From: Romboutsia sp. CE17
GTDB taxonomy: Bacteria > Bacillota > Clostridia > Peptostreptococcales > Peptostreptococcaceae
DNA: 64,000 bases
Direction of reading: 5' to 3'
NCBI RefSeq assembly: GCF_012317385.1
Contig: NZ_CP051144.1
Location: forward strand, 558,001-622,000
This document shows positions 42,894 to 51,872 of this stretch, piece after piece (the first letter of the stretch is position 1; each line of letters starts with the position of its first letter). The notes below the pieces were generated by a model, which saw only the letters and a program-made list of their open reading frames with translations, was not told the DNA's origin and searched no databases. Position numbers and translations under genes: made by a program.

Positions 42894-43178
42894 ATGTTAG
42901 ATATATTTAAAGTTTTCTCTAATGAGTCTAAAACTAGTAAATCAGTTGCCAAAGAAAGATTAAAATTAGTTTTAGTTCATGATAGAGTGGATTGCTCTCC
43001 TCAACTTTTGGATATGATAAAAGATGATATTCTAAAGGTTATAGCAAACTATGCAGAAATAGAAGAAAATGGTTTAGAAATAAAAATGTCTAAATCAAGA
43101 GGTGAAAATGATGATATGCCAGTATCTGCATTAGTGGCTAATATACCATTAAAAAACATAAAAGAGAGAAGAATATAA
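42894..43178 (+). CDS. minE: Cell division topological specificity factor MinE
   Basis: A 94-residue protein with the MinD-binding region ERLKLVLVHDRVDCSPQLL near residue 23 and the beta-rich dimer domain. It makes the MinCD pattern oscillate. Clostridial Min systems with MinE lack or supplement DivIVA; the presence here suggests pole-to-pole oscillation. Follows minD after 17 bases. Confidence 0.95.
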   Translation: MLDIFKVFSNESKTSKSVAKERLKLVLVHDRVDCSPQLLDMIKDDILKVIANYAEIEENGLEIKMSKSRGENDDMPVSALVANIPLKNIKERRI

Positions 43179-43246
43179 TACAGGGGGGGTATCTTAGATA
43201 CGTACCCCTTATTTGCTTATATAGAAAGTAGAAAGACGGTGATATA

Positions 43247-44365
43247 TTGGGCGCATATAAGAATACAATAAAACTAATAAAAGAATTAGACTGGAAATTG
43301 ATTTTTACTGTTTTATTAATATTTTCTTTTGGTATACTTATACTTAGTAGTGCAACTCATGCAAATGATACAGGGAATTATAGCCAATTATATAAGCAAG
43401 GTTTGGCGTTTTTGCTAGGTATTGGTATGATAATTTTAATACTACTTTTTGATTATAATTTCTTAGGTAAATATTATAAAGGGCTTTATTTAATTAGTTT
43501 GTTACTATTAGTAGTAGTACTAATACCAGGTTTGGGACAAAACAGAGGTGGAGCTGTATCATGGCTTAAGTTAGGTCCTTTAGATTTTCAAACATCAGAG
43601 CTTGTTAAGCTGACATTTATACTTAGTTATGCTAAAATAGTAGAGTCTAAAAAAGGGAAGCTAAATAACTTAAAAGAGATAATGCCTTTAGTAATTTATG
43701 CATTTCCTTTTATAGGTTTATTATTTGCACAGCCAGACTTAGGTACTGCTATAGTATTTTGTTGTATAATAGCAGCTATGCTTTTTACAGCAGGACTTGA
43801 TATAAAGCTTATAAAAAGAACTATAATAATAGGTCTTGTTTCTTTGCCTATTATGTATATGATGATGGCAAGTCATCAAAAAGAAAGAATAGAGGCCTTT
43901 TTACATCCAGATGATCCTAGCTATAAAGGGAACTATCAAGTTATACAGTCTTTAATAGCAATAGGATCAGGTGGTTTTACAGGTAAAGGTCTATATGAAG
44001 GAAGTCAAAGTCAAAATGACTTTTTACCTGTACAAGATAGTGATTTTATATTTGCTGTTATAGGTGAAGAGTTAGGTGTTTTGGGTATGACCTTAGTTAT
44101 AGCTTTATATGTAATTTTCTTGCTTAGAATGTTATCTATAGCACGGGAAGCAAAGGATTTTTATGGAACATTAATTGTAGTAGGAGTAATGGGGATGTTT
44201 GCATATCAAATTATTCAAAATATAGGTATGACAGTTGCTTTAATTCCTGTTACAGGAGTAACATTACCATTTATAAGTTATGGAGGTAGTTCATTATTAA
44301 CCTCATTAGCAAACTTAGGATTAGTTTTAAATGTATGTATGAGAAAGAAAAAAATAAACTTTTAG
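43247..44365 (+). CDS. rodA: RodA/FtsW-type peptidoglycan glycosyltransferase
   Basis: A 372-residue SEDS protein with about ten membrane helices starting at TTG after GGTGA. Signatures include LGPLDFQTSELVKL, QPDLGTAIVF, and the C-terminal GVTLPFISYGGSSL. It polymerises lipid II with a partner PBP; its location close to PBP2 and mre genes points to RodA rather than FtsW. A short hairpin (43186-43208) precedes it after minE. Confidence 0.93.
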   Translation: MGAYKNTIKLIKELDWKLIFTVLLIFSFGILILSSATHANDTGNYSQLYKQGLAFLLGIGMIILILLFDYNFLGKYYKGLYLISLLLLVVVLIPGLGQNRGGAVSWLKLGPLDFQTSELVKLTFILSYAKIVESKKGKLNNLKEIMPLVIYAFPFIGLLFAQPDLGTAIVFCCIIAAMLFTAGLDIKLIKRTIIIGLVSLPIMYMMMASHQKERIEAFLHPDDPSYKGNYQVIQSLIAIGSGGFTGKGLYEGSQSQNDFLPVQDSDFIFAVIGEELGVLGMTLVIALYVIFLLRMLSIAREAKDFYGTLIVVGVMGMFAYQIIQNIGMTVALIPVTGVTLPFISYGGSSLLTSLANLGLVLNVCMRKKKINF

Positions 44366-44383
44366 CACAAAGGAGAAGGGGAT

Positions 44384-44800
44384 ATGATGAATATTGCATT
44401 AGTAGCGCATGATGAAATGAAGAATACAATGATAGGATTTTGTATAGCATATGAAAATATACTTAAGAAGTATGGCTTATATGCTACTGGAACTACAGGA
44501 AAGAAAATAATGGATGAAACAGAACTTAAAATTAAAAGACTTGCATCTGGTCCACTAGGTGGTGATCAGCAAATAGGGTCATTAATAGTAACTCAAGATA
44601 TAGATTTAGTTATTTTCTTAAGAGATCCACTTACATCTCAAGCACATGAACCAGATATACAAGCTTTAGTTAGACTTTGTGATGTTTATAATGTACCTGT
44701 TGCTACAAATTTAGCTTCTGCTGAGATATTTATAAAAGCACTTGATAGAGGAGAATTATCTTGGAGAGAAGTTAGAAAAACTACTAGTCAAAGAGTTTAA
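44384..44800 (+). CDS. mgsA: Methylglyoxal synthase
   Basis: A 138-residue enzyme turning dihydroxyacetone phosphate into methylglyoxal, a bypass of lower glycolysis. [11 protein letters not shown] gives the substrate site, [10 protein letters not shown] holds the catalytic Asp, and [12 protein letters not shown] carries the conserved His. A AAGGAGAAGGGG site precedes two consecutive ATG codons; either could be used. It is the last gene of the cluster beginning at maf. The glyoxalase at 27.4 kb could remove its product. Confidence 0.96.
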   Translation: MMNIALVAHDEMKNTMIGFCIAYENILKKYGLYATGTTGKKIMDETELKIKRLASGPLGGDQQIGSLIVTQDIDLVIFLRDPLTSQAHEPDIQALVRLCDVYNVPVATNLASAEIFIKALDRGELSWREVRKTTSQRV

Positions 44801-44964
44801 GTAATAGTGTATGAGACTATTTAATAGTTTTTATATATGGGAGTAAAATATAGAGTTATCTATTTAATATCGTTTTGATATTTGAGTAGGTGACTCTTTT
44901 TATTTACAAAAATTTATATATATTTATATTGAATATTTATAAATAAGAAATGATATAGAGATAT

Positions 44965-44998
44965 AAAAAAGAGTATTTATTCAAATACTCTTTTTTGT
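44965..44998. terminator. Bidirectional terminator, mgsA and fprA
   Basis: A perfect 14-bp stem (44965-44978 with 44983-44996), A6 on the left and T6 on the right, between converging genes. Confidence 0.9.
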
Positions 44999-45010
44999 TA
45001 ATTATTTAAA

Positions 45011-46204
45011 TTATTTAACTAATTTAGCAAATTCTTTACCGAATTCTACACATTCAGATAGTGTATTTTCACATGGGAAGAATTTCTTCTTAAGTGTTGG
45101 AACTGGCATCTTGAACATCATAGCTTTTAAATTATTTTCAGCCATTGATATACCTTCTCCACTCCATCCATATGAACCGAATACACCTGCTATTTTACCT
45201 TGGTTAGCCATAGGGTCAATAACAGAGAATAAATCCCACATTGGTTTAACCATAGTTTTGTTTATTGTTGGAGATCCTAAAAGTATTACTTTTGACATAA
45301 CTACTGCATCGTGCATTTCTTGAAGGCTTAACTCTTCTAAGTCATATAATTTAGCTTTTGCACCTTCTGCAAGTAAACCTTCTTCTATTTTTTTAGCCAT
45401 AGCTAAAGTATTAGTATATGCAGATAAATAGAACACTGCAACTTGGTTTTGGTTAGTATGCTCAACTGTTTCTGTTGACCATTCTACATATCTTTTAACT
45501 GCAGCCATAGGGTCTTTAGTAAGCATTGGACCATGAGAAGTAAGAATTGTATCAAATTCTATTCCTAAGTCAACAACCTTATTTACAGCACTTAAAACAT
45601 GTTTAGAGAATGGCTTAACTATACAATCGAAGTAATGTCTAGCAGACTTTAAGTAATCTTTACTTTCTACACAGTCAGCATCAACGCTTGCGAAGTGACA
45701 TCCAAAAGCATCACATGTAAATAATGTTTTAGACTCTTCAACATAAGTGAACATTGTATCTGCCCAGTGTAAGAATGGTGCAACTATGAATTTTAAAGTT
45801 CTTTTACCTATATTTAAAGTCTCTCCATCTTTTATCACGTGACATTTAAATGGTCTGTTTATTTGTTCATCTAAGTATAGCTTTGCAGCCTTTGTACAAT
45901 ATACTTCGATATTAGGATTTATATCTAATATATATTTTAAACTACCAGCGTGATCTGGCTCAGTATGATGTATTACTACATAGTCTATATCTTTAATATC
46001 AGTGATTTCTGATATGTTATTTATAAATTCATCTTTAAAATTTGGTTTAACTGTATCGAATAAAACAGTCTTCTCATCTTTTATTATATAAGAATTATAA
46101 GTTGTACCAAATTCAGTCTCCATTATTATATCAAAAACCTCTAAATCTTTGTCTACAACTCCTGTAAAGTAGATATCTTCTTTTACTTCAAATACTTTAC
46201 TCAT
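45011..46204 (-). CDS. fprA: Flavodiiron protein FprA (O2/NO reductase)
   Basis: A 397-residue protein that reduces oxygen to water, or NO to N2O, protecting the anaerobe. The N-terminal metallo-beta-lactamase-like domain (residues 1-250) has the di-iron motif HHTEPDHAGSL and further ligands in APFLHWADT, CDAFGCHF and SHGP. The C-terminal flavodoxin domain (residues 252-397) binds FMN (YLSAYTNTLAMAKK, LGSPTINKTM). AGGAGG precedes the start on the minus strand. A single-gene transcript. Confidence 0.96.
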   Translation of the reverse strand: MSKVFEVKEDIYFTGVVDKDLEVFDIIMETEFGTTYNSYIIKDEKTVLFDTVKPNFKDEFINNISEITDIKDIDYVVIHHTEPDHAGSLKYILDINPNIEVYCTKAAKLYLDEQINRPFKCHVIKDGETLNIGKRTLKFIVAPFLHWADTMFTYVEESKTLFTCDAFGCHFASVDADCVESKDYLKSARHYFDCIVKPFSKHVLSAVNKVVDLGIEFDTILTSHGPMLTKDPMAAVKRYVEWSTETVEHTNQNQVAVFYLSAYTNTLAMAKKIEEGLLAEGAKAKLYDLEELSLQEMHDAVVMSKVILLGSPTINKTMVKPMWDLFSVIDPMANQGKIAGVFGSYGWSGEGISMAENNLKAMMFKMPVPTLKKKFFPCENTLSECVEFGKEFAKLVK

Positions 46205-46540
46205 TACACAACCTCCTAGTAATTAACTAATTATATACATACATGTATATTTTATACCCATATATAAATAATATAAACAAATATAGATTTTTTATAAATA
46301 TTTTTATAAAATTTTTTTAAAAATATATTCAAAGTACAATTTATTATTAGCTATTTTTTATAAAATAATCGATAATTCAACAAATATTTTAAAAAATACA
46401 ATATTATTCTAAATTAGACAGTTATATTTTCAACAACTTAAATATCAAAAATAAAAATTTGCTACATTATGTATATATTATAGTGTATAATAAAAATTAT
46501 GCTTTTAAAAGAATAAATTTATTGGAGGTTTCAATAATAA
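46205..46540. other. AT-rich intergenic region, divergent promoters only
   Basis: Between fprA (minus) and the radical SAM gene (plus). It contains a TATAAT at 46486-46491 that may serve the plus-strand genes and a short TACATGTA palindrome near the fprA start. No small ORF with a ribosome binding site was seen. Confidence 0.5.
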
Positions 46541-48385
46541 ATGAATAAAGTAGACTTAAGAAGAATTTTAAAAAAGGTTGAAAAACCTGCTAGATATCTT
46601 GGAAATGAAGTAAACTCTATACATAAAGATACGAGTAATCCAAACTTAATAAGATATGCTCATTGCTTTCCTGATCTTTATGAAGTAGGGATGAGCCACT
46701 TAGGTAGTCATATCCTTTATCACGTAATAAATAAAGATGAAGATGTATTTTGTGAAAGAGTATATTCTCCAGCTGTAGATATGGAAAATATAATGAGAGA
46801 AAAAAATATACCAATGTTTGCATTAGAATCAAGAGAGCCTATAACTAACTTTGATTTTGTAACATTTACATTGCAATATGAACTTTCGTATACAAATATT
46901 TTAAATATATTAGATTTAGCGAACATACCACTACTTAGAGAAGATAGAAAATTAGATGATCCATTTATATTAGTAGGAGGTCCTTGTGCATATAACGTAG
47001 AACCTCTAGCTGACTTTGTTGATATAGTAATTTTAGGAGAGGGCGAAGAGGTTAACTTAGAAGTTATAAATGCATATAAGGAGTGGAAGCAAAATAAAAC
47101 TACTAGAGAAGATTTCTTATTAAAAGTAGCCAAAATAGAAGGAGTTTATATACCAAGCTTCTATGATGTTATATATAATGAAGATGGAACAGTTAAAGAA
47201 GTACTACCTAACAGAGAAGGTGTTCCAGCTAAGGTTAGAAAAAGAATAATAAGGGATGTAGAAACTGTAGATTATCCAGATAGACTTATAGTTCCTTATA
47301 TAGATACAGTACACAATAGAGTAGTTTTAGAATTATTCAGAGGATGTACAAGAGGATGTAGATTCTGCCAAGCAGGTATGATATACAGACCAATAAGAGA
47401 GAAAAGTGTAGATAGATTAAAAGAAATAGTTGAAAAGTTAGTTAAAAATACTGGATATGATGAAATATCACTATCTTCACTAAGTACAAGTGATTATAGT
47501 CAATTAAGAGAATTAACAGATTTCTTAGTTGATGAATATACTCCACAAAATGTAGGTATATCACTTCCATCACTTAGACTTGACAACTTCTCTATGGAAA
47601 TAGCAGAAAAAATACAACAAGTAAGAAAATCAGGACTTACATTTGCACCAGAAGCAGGAACTCAAAGATTAAGAGATGTTATAAATAAGGGTGTAAGTGA
47701 GGAAGACTTAAAAAATGCTACTAGAAAAGCATTTGAAATGGGATGGAATAGTGTTAAGTTATACTTCATGATAGGTCTTCCAACAGAAACTTATGATGAT
47801 TTAGATGGTATAGCAAACCTTGCATATGATGTTATAGATACTTATAGAGATGTTAATGGTGGAAAACTAAGAAGAAGTTTCTCAGTAACAGTAAGTACAT
47901 CTACATTTGTACCAAAACCATTTACGCCATTCCAATGGCATGGACAGGACTACACAGAAGAAGTAGTAGAGAAACAAAGACATTTAGTTAAAAAATTAAA
48001 AAATAAAGATATAAAATATAACTACCACGATTCTAAGACTAGTTTAATGGAAGCTGTTATTGCAAGAGGAGATAGAAGAATAGGTAAGGTTATATTAGAT
48101 GCATTTAAAGCTGGTGCTAAGTTTGACGGATGGTCAGAGTACTTTAACTTAGATACATGGAAAGAAGCTATGGAAAATAATAATCTTGATATAGCATTCT
48201 ATGCTAATAGAGAAAGAAATTACGAAGAAGTATTTCCTTGGGATCATATAGATGTAGGAGTTACTAAGAAGTTCTTAATAAGAGAAAATGAAAAAGCAAG
48301 AGAGGACAAAATATCTCCAGATTGTAGACACAAGTGTCATGGATGTGGAATAAATGTAAATGACATCACAAGGGGGTTATGTTAA
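46541..48385 (+). CDS. Radical SAM protein, B12-binding type (TIGR03960)
   Basis: A 614-residue radical SAM protein. After an N-terminal B12-binding-like region it shows the cluster motif RGCTRGCRFCQAGMIYRP near residue 268 (CxxxCxxC), then SLSTSDYS and GLTFAPEAGTQRLRDV, typical of this family, and a terminal CRHKCHGCGIN cysteine group. In clostridia it is always found next to a DUF2344 gene, as here. The reaction is unknown; a role in RNA or ribosome modification is inferred from its genetic link with rng and ribosomal protein genes. Confidence 0.9.
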   Translation: MNKVDLRRILKKVEKPARYLGNEVNSIHKDTSNPNLIRYAHCFPDLYEVGMSHLGSHILYHVINKDEDVFCERVYSPAVDMENIMREKNIPMFALESREPITNFDFVTFTLQYELSYTNILNILDLANIPLLREDRKLDDPFILVGGPCAYNVEPLADFVDIVILGEGEEVNLEVINAYKEWKQNKTTREDFLLKVAKIEGVYIPSFYDVIYNEDGTVKEVLPNREGVPAKVRKRIIRDVETVDYPDRLIVPYIDTVHNRVVLELFRGCTRGCRFCQAGMIYRPIREKSVDRLKEIVEKLVKNTGYDEISLSSLSTSDYSQLRELTDFLVDEYTPQNVGISLPSLRLDNFSMEIAEKIQQVRKSGLTFAPEAGTQRLRDVINKGVSEEDLKNATRKAFEMGWNSVKLYFMIGLPTETYDDLDGIANLAYDVIDTYRDVNGGKLRRSFSVTVSTSTFVPKPFTPFQWHGQDYTEEVVEKQRHLVKKLKNKDIKYNYHDSKTSLMEAVIARGDRRIGKVILDAFKAGAKFDGWSEYFNLDTWKEAMENNNLDIAFYANRERNYEEVFPWDHIDVGVTKKFLIRENEKAREDKISPDCRHKCHGCGINVNDITRGLC

Positions 48386-48387
48386 TT

Positions 48388-49086
48388 ATGAGTAAAATAA
48401 TAAGAGTAAAATTTAAAAAAGAAGGCGATATGATATACATATCACATCTTGATTTACAAAAACTTTTACAAAGAGCTTTTAGAAGAGCTGATATAGAGTT
48501 ATCTTATTCTCAAGGATACAACCCTCATCCAAAGATGAGTTATGGAAATGCATTAGCATTAGGTACTGAAAGTTATGGAGAGTATGTAGATATAGAAATA
48601 GAAGAAGAAATAGGCGTAGAAGAGTTCTTAACTAGAATAAATGAAGAATTACCACAAGGTATAGAGTTTGTTAAGGCTGAGGAAATAGATCCTAAAACTC
48701 CTTCATTAGCTTCTACAATAGAATATGGAGAATATTTATTTAATATAGAATTAGAAACACCTTTAAGTAAGGAATTTGTGAAATCAAGAATAGCTGATTT
48801 TATGAATAAAGAAGAAATAATGATAACTAAGAAAAACAAAAAAGGTAAAATTGTAGAATCTAATATTAGACCTATGATAAGATTCTTTGATATTTTAAGT
48901 TTAGAAGAAAACAATCTTATTTTAATAGCTACAATAGCTACGGGATCTAAAGCTAATTTAAATACAAACATATTTATACCAAAAGTATTAGAAATGTTAG
49001 ACTTAGATATGGATCCACTAGATGTTGATATATTAAGGAGAGAATTATTTGTAGTAGAGAATGATCAGTTAGTTTCTCCTATGTAA
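48388..49086 (+). CDS. DUF2344 / TIGR03936 family protein
   Basis: A 232-residue protein starting MSKIIRVKFKKEGDMIYISH at ATG 48388; AGGGGG eleven bases upstream is better placed for this than for the ATG at 48379, which lies inside the overlapping end of the radical SAM gene. The conserved YSQGYNPHPKMSYGNALALG stretch identifies the family. It is the constant partner of the TIGR03960 radical SAM protein, probably its specificity subunit. Function not established. Confidence 0.88.
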   Translation: MSKIIRVKFKKEGDMIYISHLDLQKLLQRAFRRADIELSYSQGYNPHPKMSYGNALALGTESYGEYVDIEIEEEIGVEEFLTRINEELPQGIEFVKAEEIDPKTPSLASTIEYGEYLFNIELETPLSKEFVKSRIADFMNKEEIMITKKNKKGKIVESNIRPMIRFFDILSLEENNLILIATIATGSKANLNTNIFIPKVLEMLDLDMDPLDVDILRRELFVVENDQLVSPM

Positions 49087-49090
49087 TTTT

Positions 49091-49123
49091 AAAAGACTAC
49101 TTTAACTAAAGTAGTCTTTTTTG
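49091..49123 (+). terminator. Terminator after DUF2344 gene
   Basis: A 13-14 bp stem (49091-49104 with 49107-49120) with a two-base gap and a T run. Confidence 0.85.
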
Positions 49124-49272
49124 TGTTTATAAGGAAATTATATTAATTTAATAACTGTGGACAACTTATGAAATATAGTTATGTTAAGATATACTTATAA
49201 TTTGATTATTAAGTTAAAATTAGTTTATACTAAAATATATAGTAATAAAAGAGAATATGAAAGGAAATATAG

Positions 49273-50676
49273 ATGAAAAATATAGTTGTAGAGTCTTTAG
49301 TTTTATCACAAAAAACAGCAATATTAGAGGATAATAAATTAATAGAATTACTTATAGAAGATAATACAAATGAAAAAATAGTATCTAATATATATAGAGG
49401 AGTAGTAAAAAATATAAAGCCAGGAATGGAAGCTGCATTTATAGATATAGGCTTTGATAAATTAGCGTATTTACATATAGGAAAAAATAAAGAAATAAAG
49501 TCAGGGCAGGATATAATGGTTCAAGTAAGCAAGGAAGGTATAGGTACTAAGGGTCCGAAGCTTAATTTAGAAATAAGTCTTGCTGGAAGGTATTTAGTAT
49601 ATATTCCATCTAACGATAGAACTACTATGTCTAATAGAATAACTAATGAGAAGGAAAGATTTAGATTAAAAAAGATAATAAATATTATAAATAAAGAAAA
49701 TTTAGGAGTAATAGTGAGAACTGAAGCTCAAGGGTGTACTTTAGAAGAACTTAAATCAGATTTTGAGGAGCTTAAAGCTAAATATGAAGTAATATGTAAA
49801 GAATTTAAATTAGGAATTGGCCCAAAGCTTTTGTACAAAGAACTAGACTTTGCGACTAAGTATGTAAAAGATAATGTGAATGAATATGTAGATAAGATTG
49901 TTGTCAATAATGAAGAAAAGTATGAAGAATTAAAATCAGTATTAAAGAAAATAAATAAAGAATACATCAGCAAGTTAGTATTAGAAAAAAATAAAGATGT
50001 ATTTGATTTATATAAGGTAAGTAATCAAATTGAAAAATCTCTAAATAAAAAAATATGGTTAAAAAGTGGAGGCTATTTAGTAATAGATAAAACTGAAGCT
50101 ATGACTGTTATAGATGTTAACACAGGTAAATTTACAGGAAATGTTAAATTAGAAGAAACCGTATATAAAACTAATTTAGAAGCAGCTACAGAAATTGCAA
50201 GACAATTAAGAATTAGGGATATAGGGGGAATAATAATAATTGATTTTATAGATATGCAAAAAAAAGAATATAAAAATGAGCTGTTAAAAACATTAGATCT
50301 AGAACTTAAAAAAGATAAGAGAAAATCAGAGGTTTTAGGTTTAACAAGACTAGGATTAGTAGAAGTAGCAAGAAGAAGAGATAAAAGCTCAGTAGAAAAT
50401 TATTATTTAGGGGAGTGCCCGATATGCAAAGAAAAATCTAATTTAAAATCAATTAATTGTATACTAGATGATATAGAAAAAGAGATAATGAGAATAAGTG
50501 AGCATACATCTTATAAGAATATAACTTTAGAATTAAATAGTGAAGTTTTTAAAGAAATAAATCAAAAATGGGAAAAAATTTTAGACACAATAAGTGAAAA
50601 ATATGATATTATTATTAAGCCGACAGGTAGTGACAATATAAGTTATGAAAAAATAAATATTATTTTTAATACTTAG
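49273..50676 (+). CDS. rng: Ribonuclease E/G family protein
   Basis: A 467-residue RNase G-type endonuclease. The S1 domain is near the start (YRGVVKNIKPGMEAAFIDIG), followed by the RNase H-like and catalytic region with metal-binding Asp in MTVIDVNTGKFTG and IIIIDFIDM, and the zinc-link cysteines in ECPICKEKS. It processes rRNA and mRNA 5' ends. It lies just upstream of the L21 leader, the order usual in clostridia. A GAAAGGAAA site precedes the ATG. Confidence 0.94.
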   Translation: MKNIVVESLVLSQKTAILEDNKLIELLIEDNTNEKIVSNIYRGVVKNIKPGMEAAFIDIGFDKLAYLHIGKNKEIKSGQDIMVQVSKEGIGTKGPKLNLEISLAGRYLVYIPSNDRTTMSNRITNEKERFRLKKIINIINKENLGVIVRTEAQGCTLEELKSDFEELKAKYEVICKEFKLGIGPKLLYKELDFATKYVKDNVNEYVDKIVVNNEEKYEELKSVLKKINKEYISKLVLEKNKDVFDLYKVSNQIEKSLNKKIWLKSGGYLVIDKTEAMTVIDVNTGKFTGNVKLEETVYKTNLEAATEIARQLRIRDIGGIIIIDFIDMQKKEYKNELLKTLDLELKKDKRKSEVLGLTRLGLVEVARRRDKSSVENYYLGECPICKEKSNLKSINCILDDIEKEIMRISEHTSYKNITLELNSEVFKEINQKWEKILDTISEKYDIIIKPTGSDNISYEKINIIFNT

Positions 50677-50714
50677 TTGACAAATATTAAGAAACATAGT
50701 ATTATTAATAAATG

Positions 50715-50783
50715 TAATGCCGCACAGAAAAGGTCAAAAAATTTCTTTTGAAATTACCTTGATGGCGAGTTTTGGACCGAGGA
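50715..50783 (+). promoter_or_regulatory. L21 ribosomal protein leader
   Basis: The sequence starting GCCGCACAGAAAAGGTC near 50719 and closing with GATGGCGAGTTTTGGACCGA near 50761-50780 matches the layout of the conserved L21 leader RNA of Firmicutes (stem GGTC/GACC). It should regulate the rplU-prp-rpmA operon by binding a product of the operon, probably L21. Confidence 0.8.
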
Positions 50784-50793
50784 GGTGTATTTA

Positions 50794-51105
50794 ATGTACG
50801 CTATAGTAAAAACAGGTGGAAAGCAATACAAAGTTGCTGAAGGTGATGTATTATTCGTTGAAAAGTTAGAAGCTAACGCTGGTGATGTTGTAACTTTAAA
50901 CGAAGTTTTAGCTTGCACTAAGGATGGAGAGTTAGTTGTTGGTTCTCCAGTTGTTGAAGGTGCTTCTGTTCAAGCTAAGGTTGTTGAACAAGGTAAAGCT
51001 AAGAAAGTTGTAGTTTTCAAGTACAAAGCTAAAAAAGACTACAGAAGAAAGCAAGGACATCGTCAACCATACACTAAGATAGTTATAGAAAAAATAAACG
51101 CTTAA
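50794..51105 (+). CDS. rplU: 50S ribosomal protein L21
   Basis: A 103-residue ribosomal protein beginning [14 protein letters not shown], the standard L21 start, at ATG 50794 after GAGGAGG. The C-terminal [20 protein letters not shown] contacts 23S rRNA. Followed by prp and rpmA. Confidence 0.97.
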   Translation: MYAIVKTGGKQYKVAEGDVLFVEKLEANAGDVVTLNEVLACTKDGELVVGSPVVEGASVQAKVVEQGKAKKVVVFKYKAKKDYRRKQGHRQPYTKIVIEKINA

Positions 51106-51121
51106 TATTTAGGTTTGTTTA

Positions 51122-51439
51122 ATGATAAAAGTTAACTATTATTATAATGACGATTTCTTACTTAAAGGTTTTTGTTTAAAGGGACATGCTGATTATGCCG
51201 AAATAGGTTATGATATAGTTTGTTCTGCAGTTACATCAAATGCAGTTGCAGTTATAAACTCTTTAGACAAATTACAGAAGGTTGAATTTGAAAAAATAGA
51301 AGCTAAAGAAGGACATATAGAATGTATTGTTAAAGATACATCTTTAGATAAATCTCAGCTATTATTAAATCATTTTCAATTGGCTATTCAAGAAATTAAA
51401 CGGGAATACCCAAAAAATATAAAAATCTTAAAAAAGTAG
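51122..51439 (+). CDS. prp: Ribosomal-processing cysteine protease Prp
   Basis: A 105-residue protease (YsxB) encoded between L21 and L27. The catalytic pair is visible: His in LKGHADYAE and Cys in [14 protein letters not shown]. In Firmicutes it removes the N-terminal extension of L27 that ends in a hydrophobic LQFF-type motif, and the L27 here has such an extension. Confidence 0.94.
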   Translation: MIKVNYYYNDDFLLKGFCLKGHADYAEIGYDIVCSAVTSNAVAVINSLDKLQKVEFEKIEAKEGHIECIVKDTSLDKSQLLLNHFQLAIQEIKREYPKNIKILKK

Positions 51440-51453
51440 GGGGTGACTCCAAT

Positions 51454-51744
51454 ATGTTAAACATGAACTTACAATTACTTGCATCTAAGAAAGGGGTAGG
51501 GTCTTCTAAAAACGGTAGAGATTCTATATCTAAGAGATTAGGTGTTAAGAGATATGACGGACAAGTAGTTACTGCTGGTAGTATAATAGTAAGACAAAGA
51601 GGAACTAAGATACATCCAGGAACTAATGTAGGTAAAGGTGGAGATGACACTTTATTCGCATTAATAGACGGTACTGTTAAGTTCGAAAGAAAAGACAAGA
51701 AAAGAAAAAAAGTAAGCGTATATCCAGTATCTATTGCTGAATAA
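51454..51744 (+). CDS. rpmA: 50S ribosomal protein L27 precursor
   Basis: A 96-residue L27 with the N-terminal extension [20 protein letters not shown]. The extension ends before ASKKG, corresponding to the Prp cleavage site (LQFF-ASKKG in Staphylococcus; here LQLL). The rest, [20 protein letters not shown], is normal L27. A GGGGGTGA site precedes the ATG. Confidence 0.96.
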   Translation: MLNMNLQLLASKKGVGSSKNGRDSISKRLGVKRYDGQVVTAGSIIVRQRGTKIHPGTNVGKGGDDTLFALIDGTVKFERKDKKRKKVSVYPVSIAE

Positions 51745-51872
51745 TATATATGAGAAAAGGAGTGTTCTTACACTCCTTTTTATTTTAAATATATGATTTT
51801 TCAAAATACATATATAATATTAAGTATTTGGAAAAACTAAAGAAAAAAGTCTTAATCAAGTAGGTGATTAAT

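Noticed and set aside
43183-43210. Terminator between minE and rodA
   Set aside because: A GGGGTA/TACCCC stem exists but there is no T run, and the gene order suggests one operon; left as a mere hairpin.
49155-49175. DnaA-box-like TGTGGACAA
   Set aside because: A single one-mismatch copy without a cluster; no sign of a replication origin.
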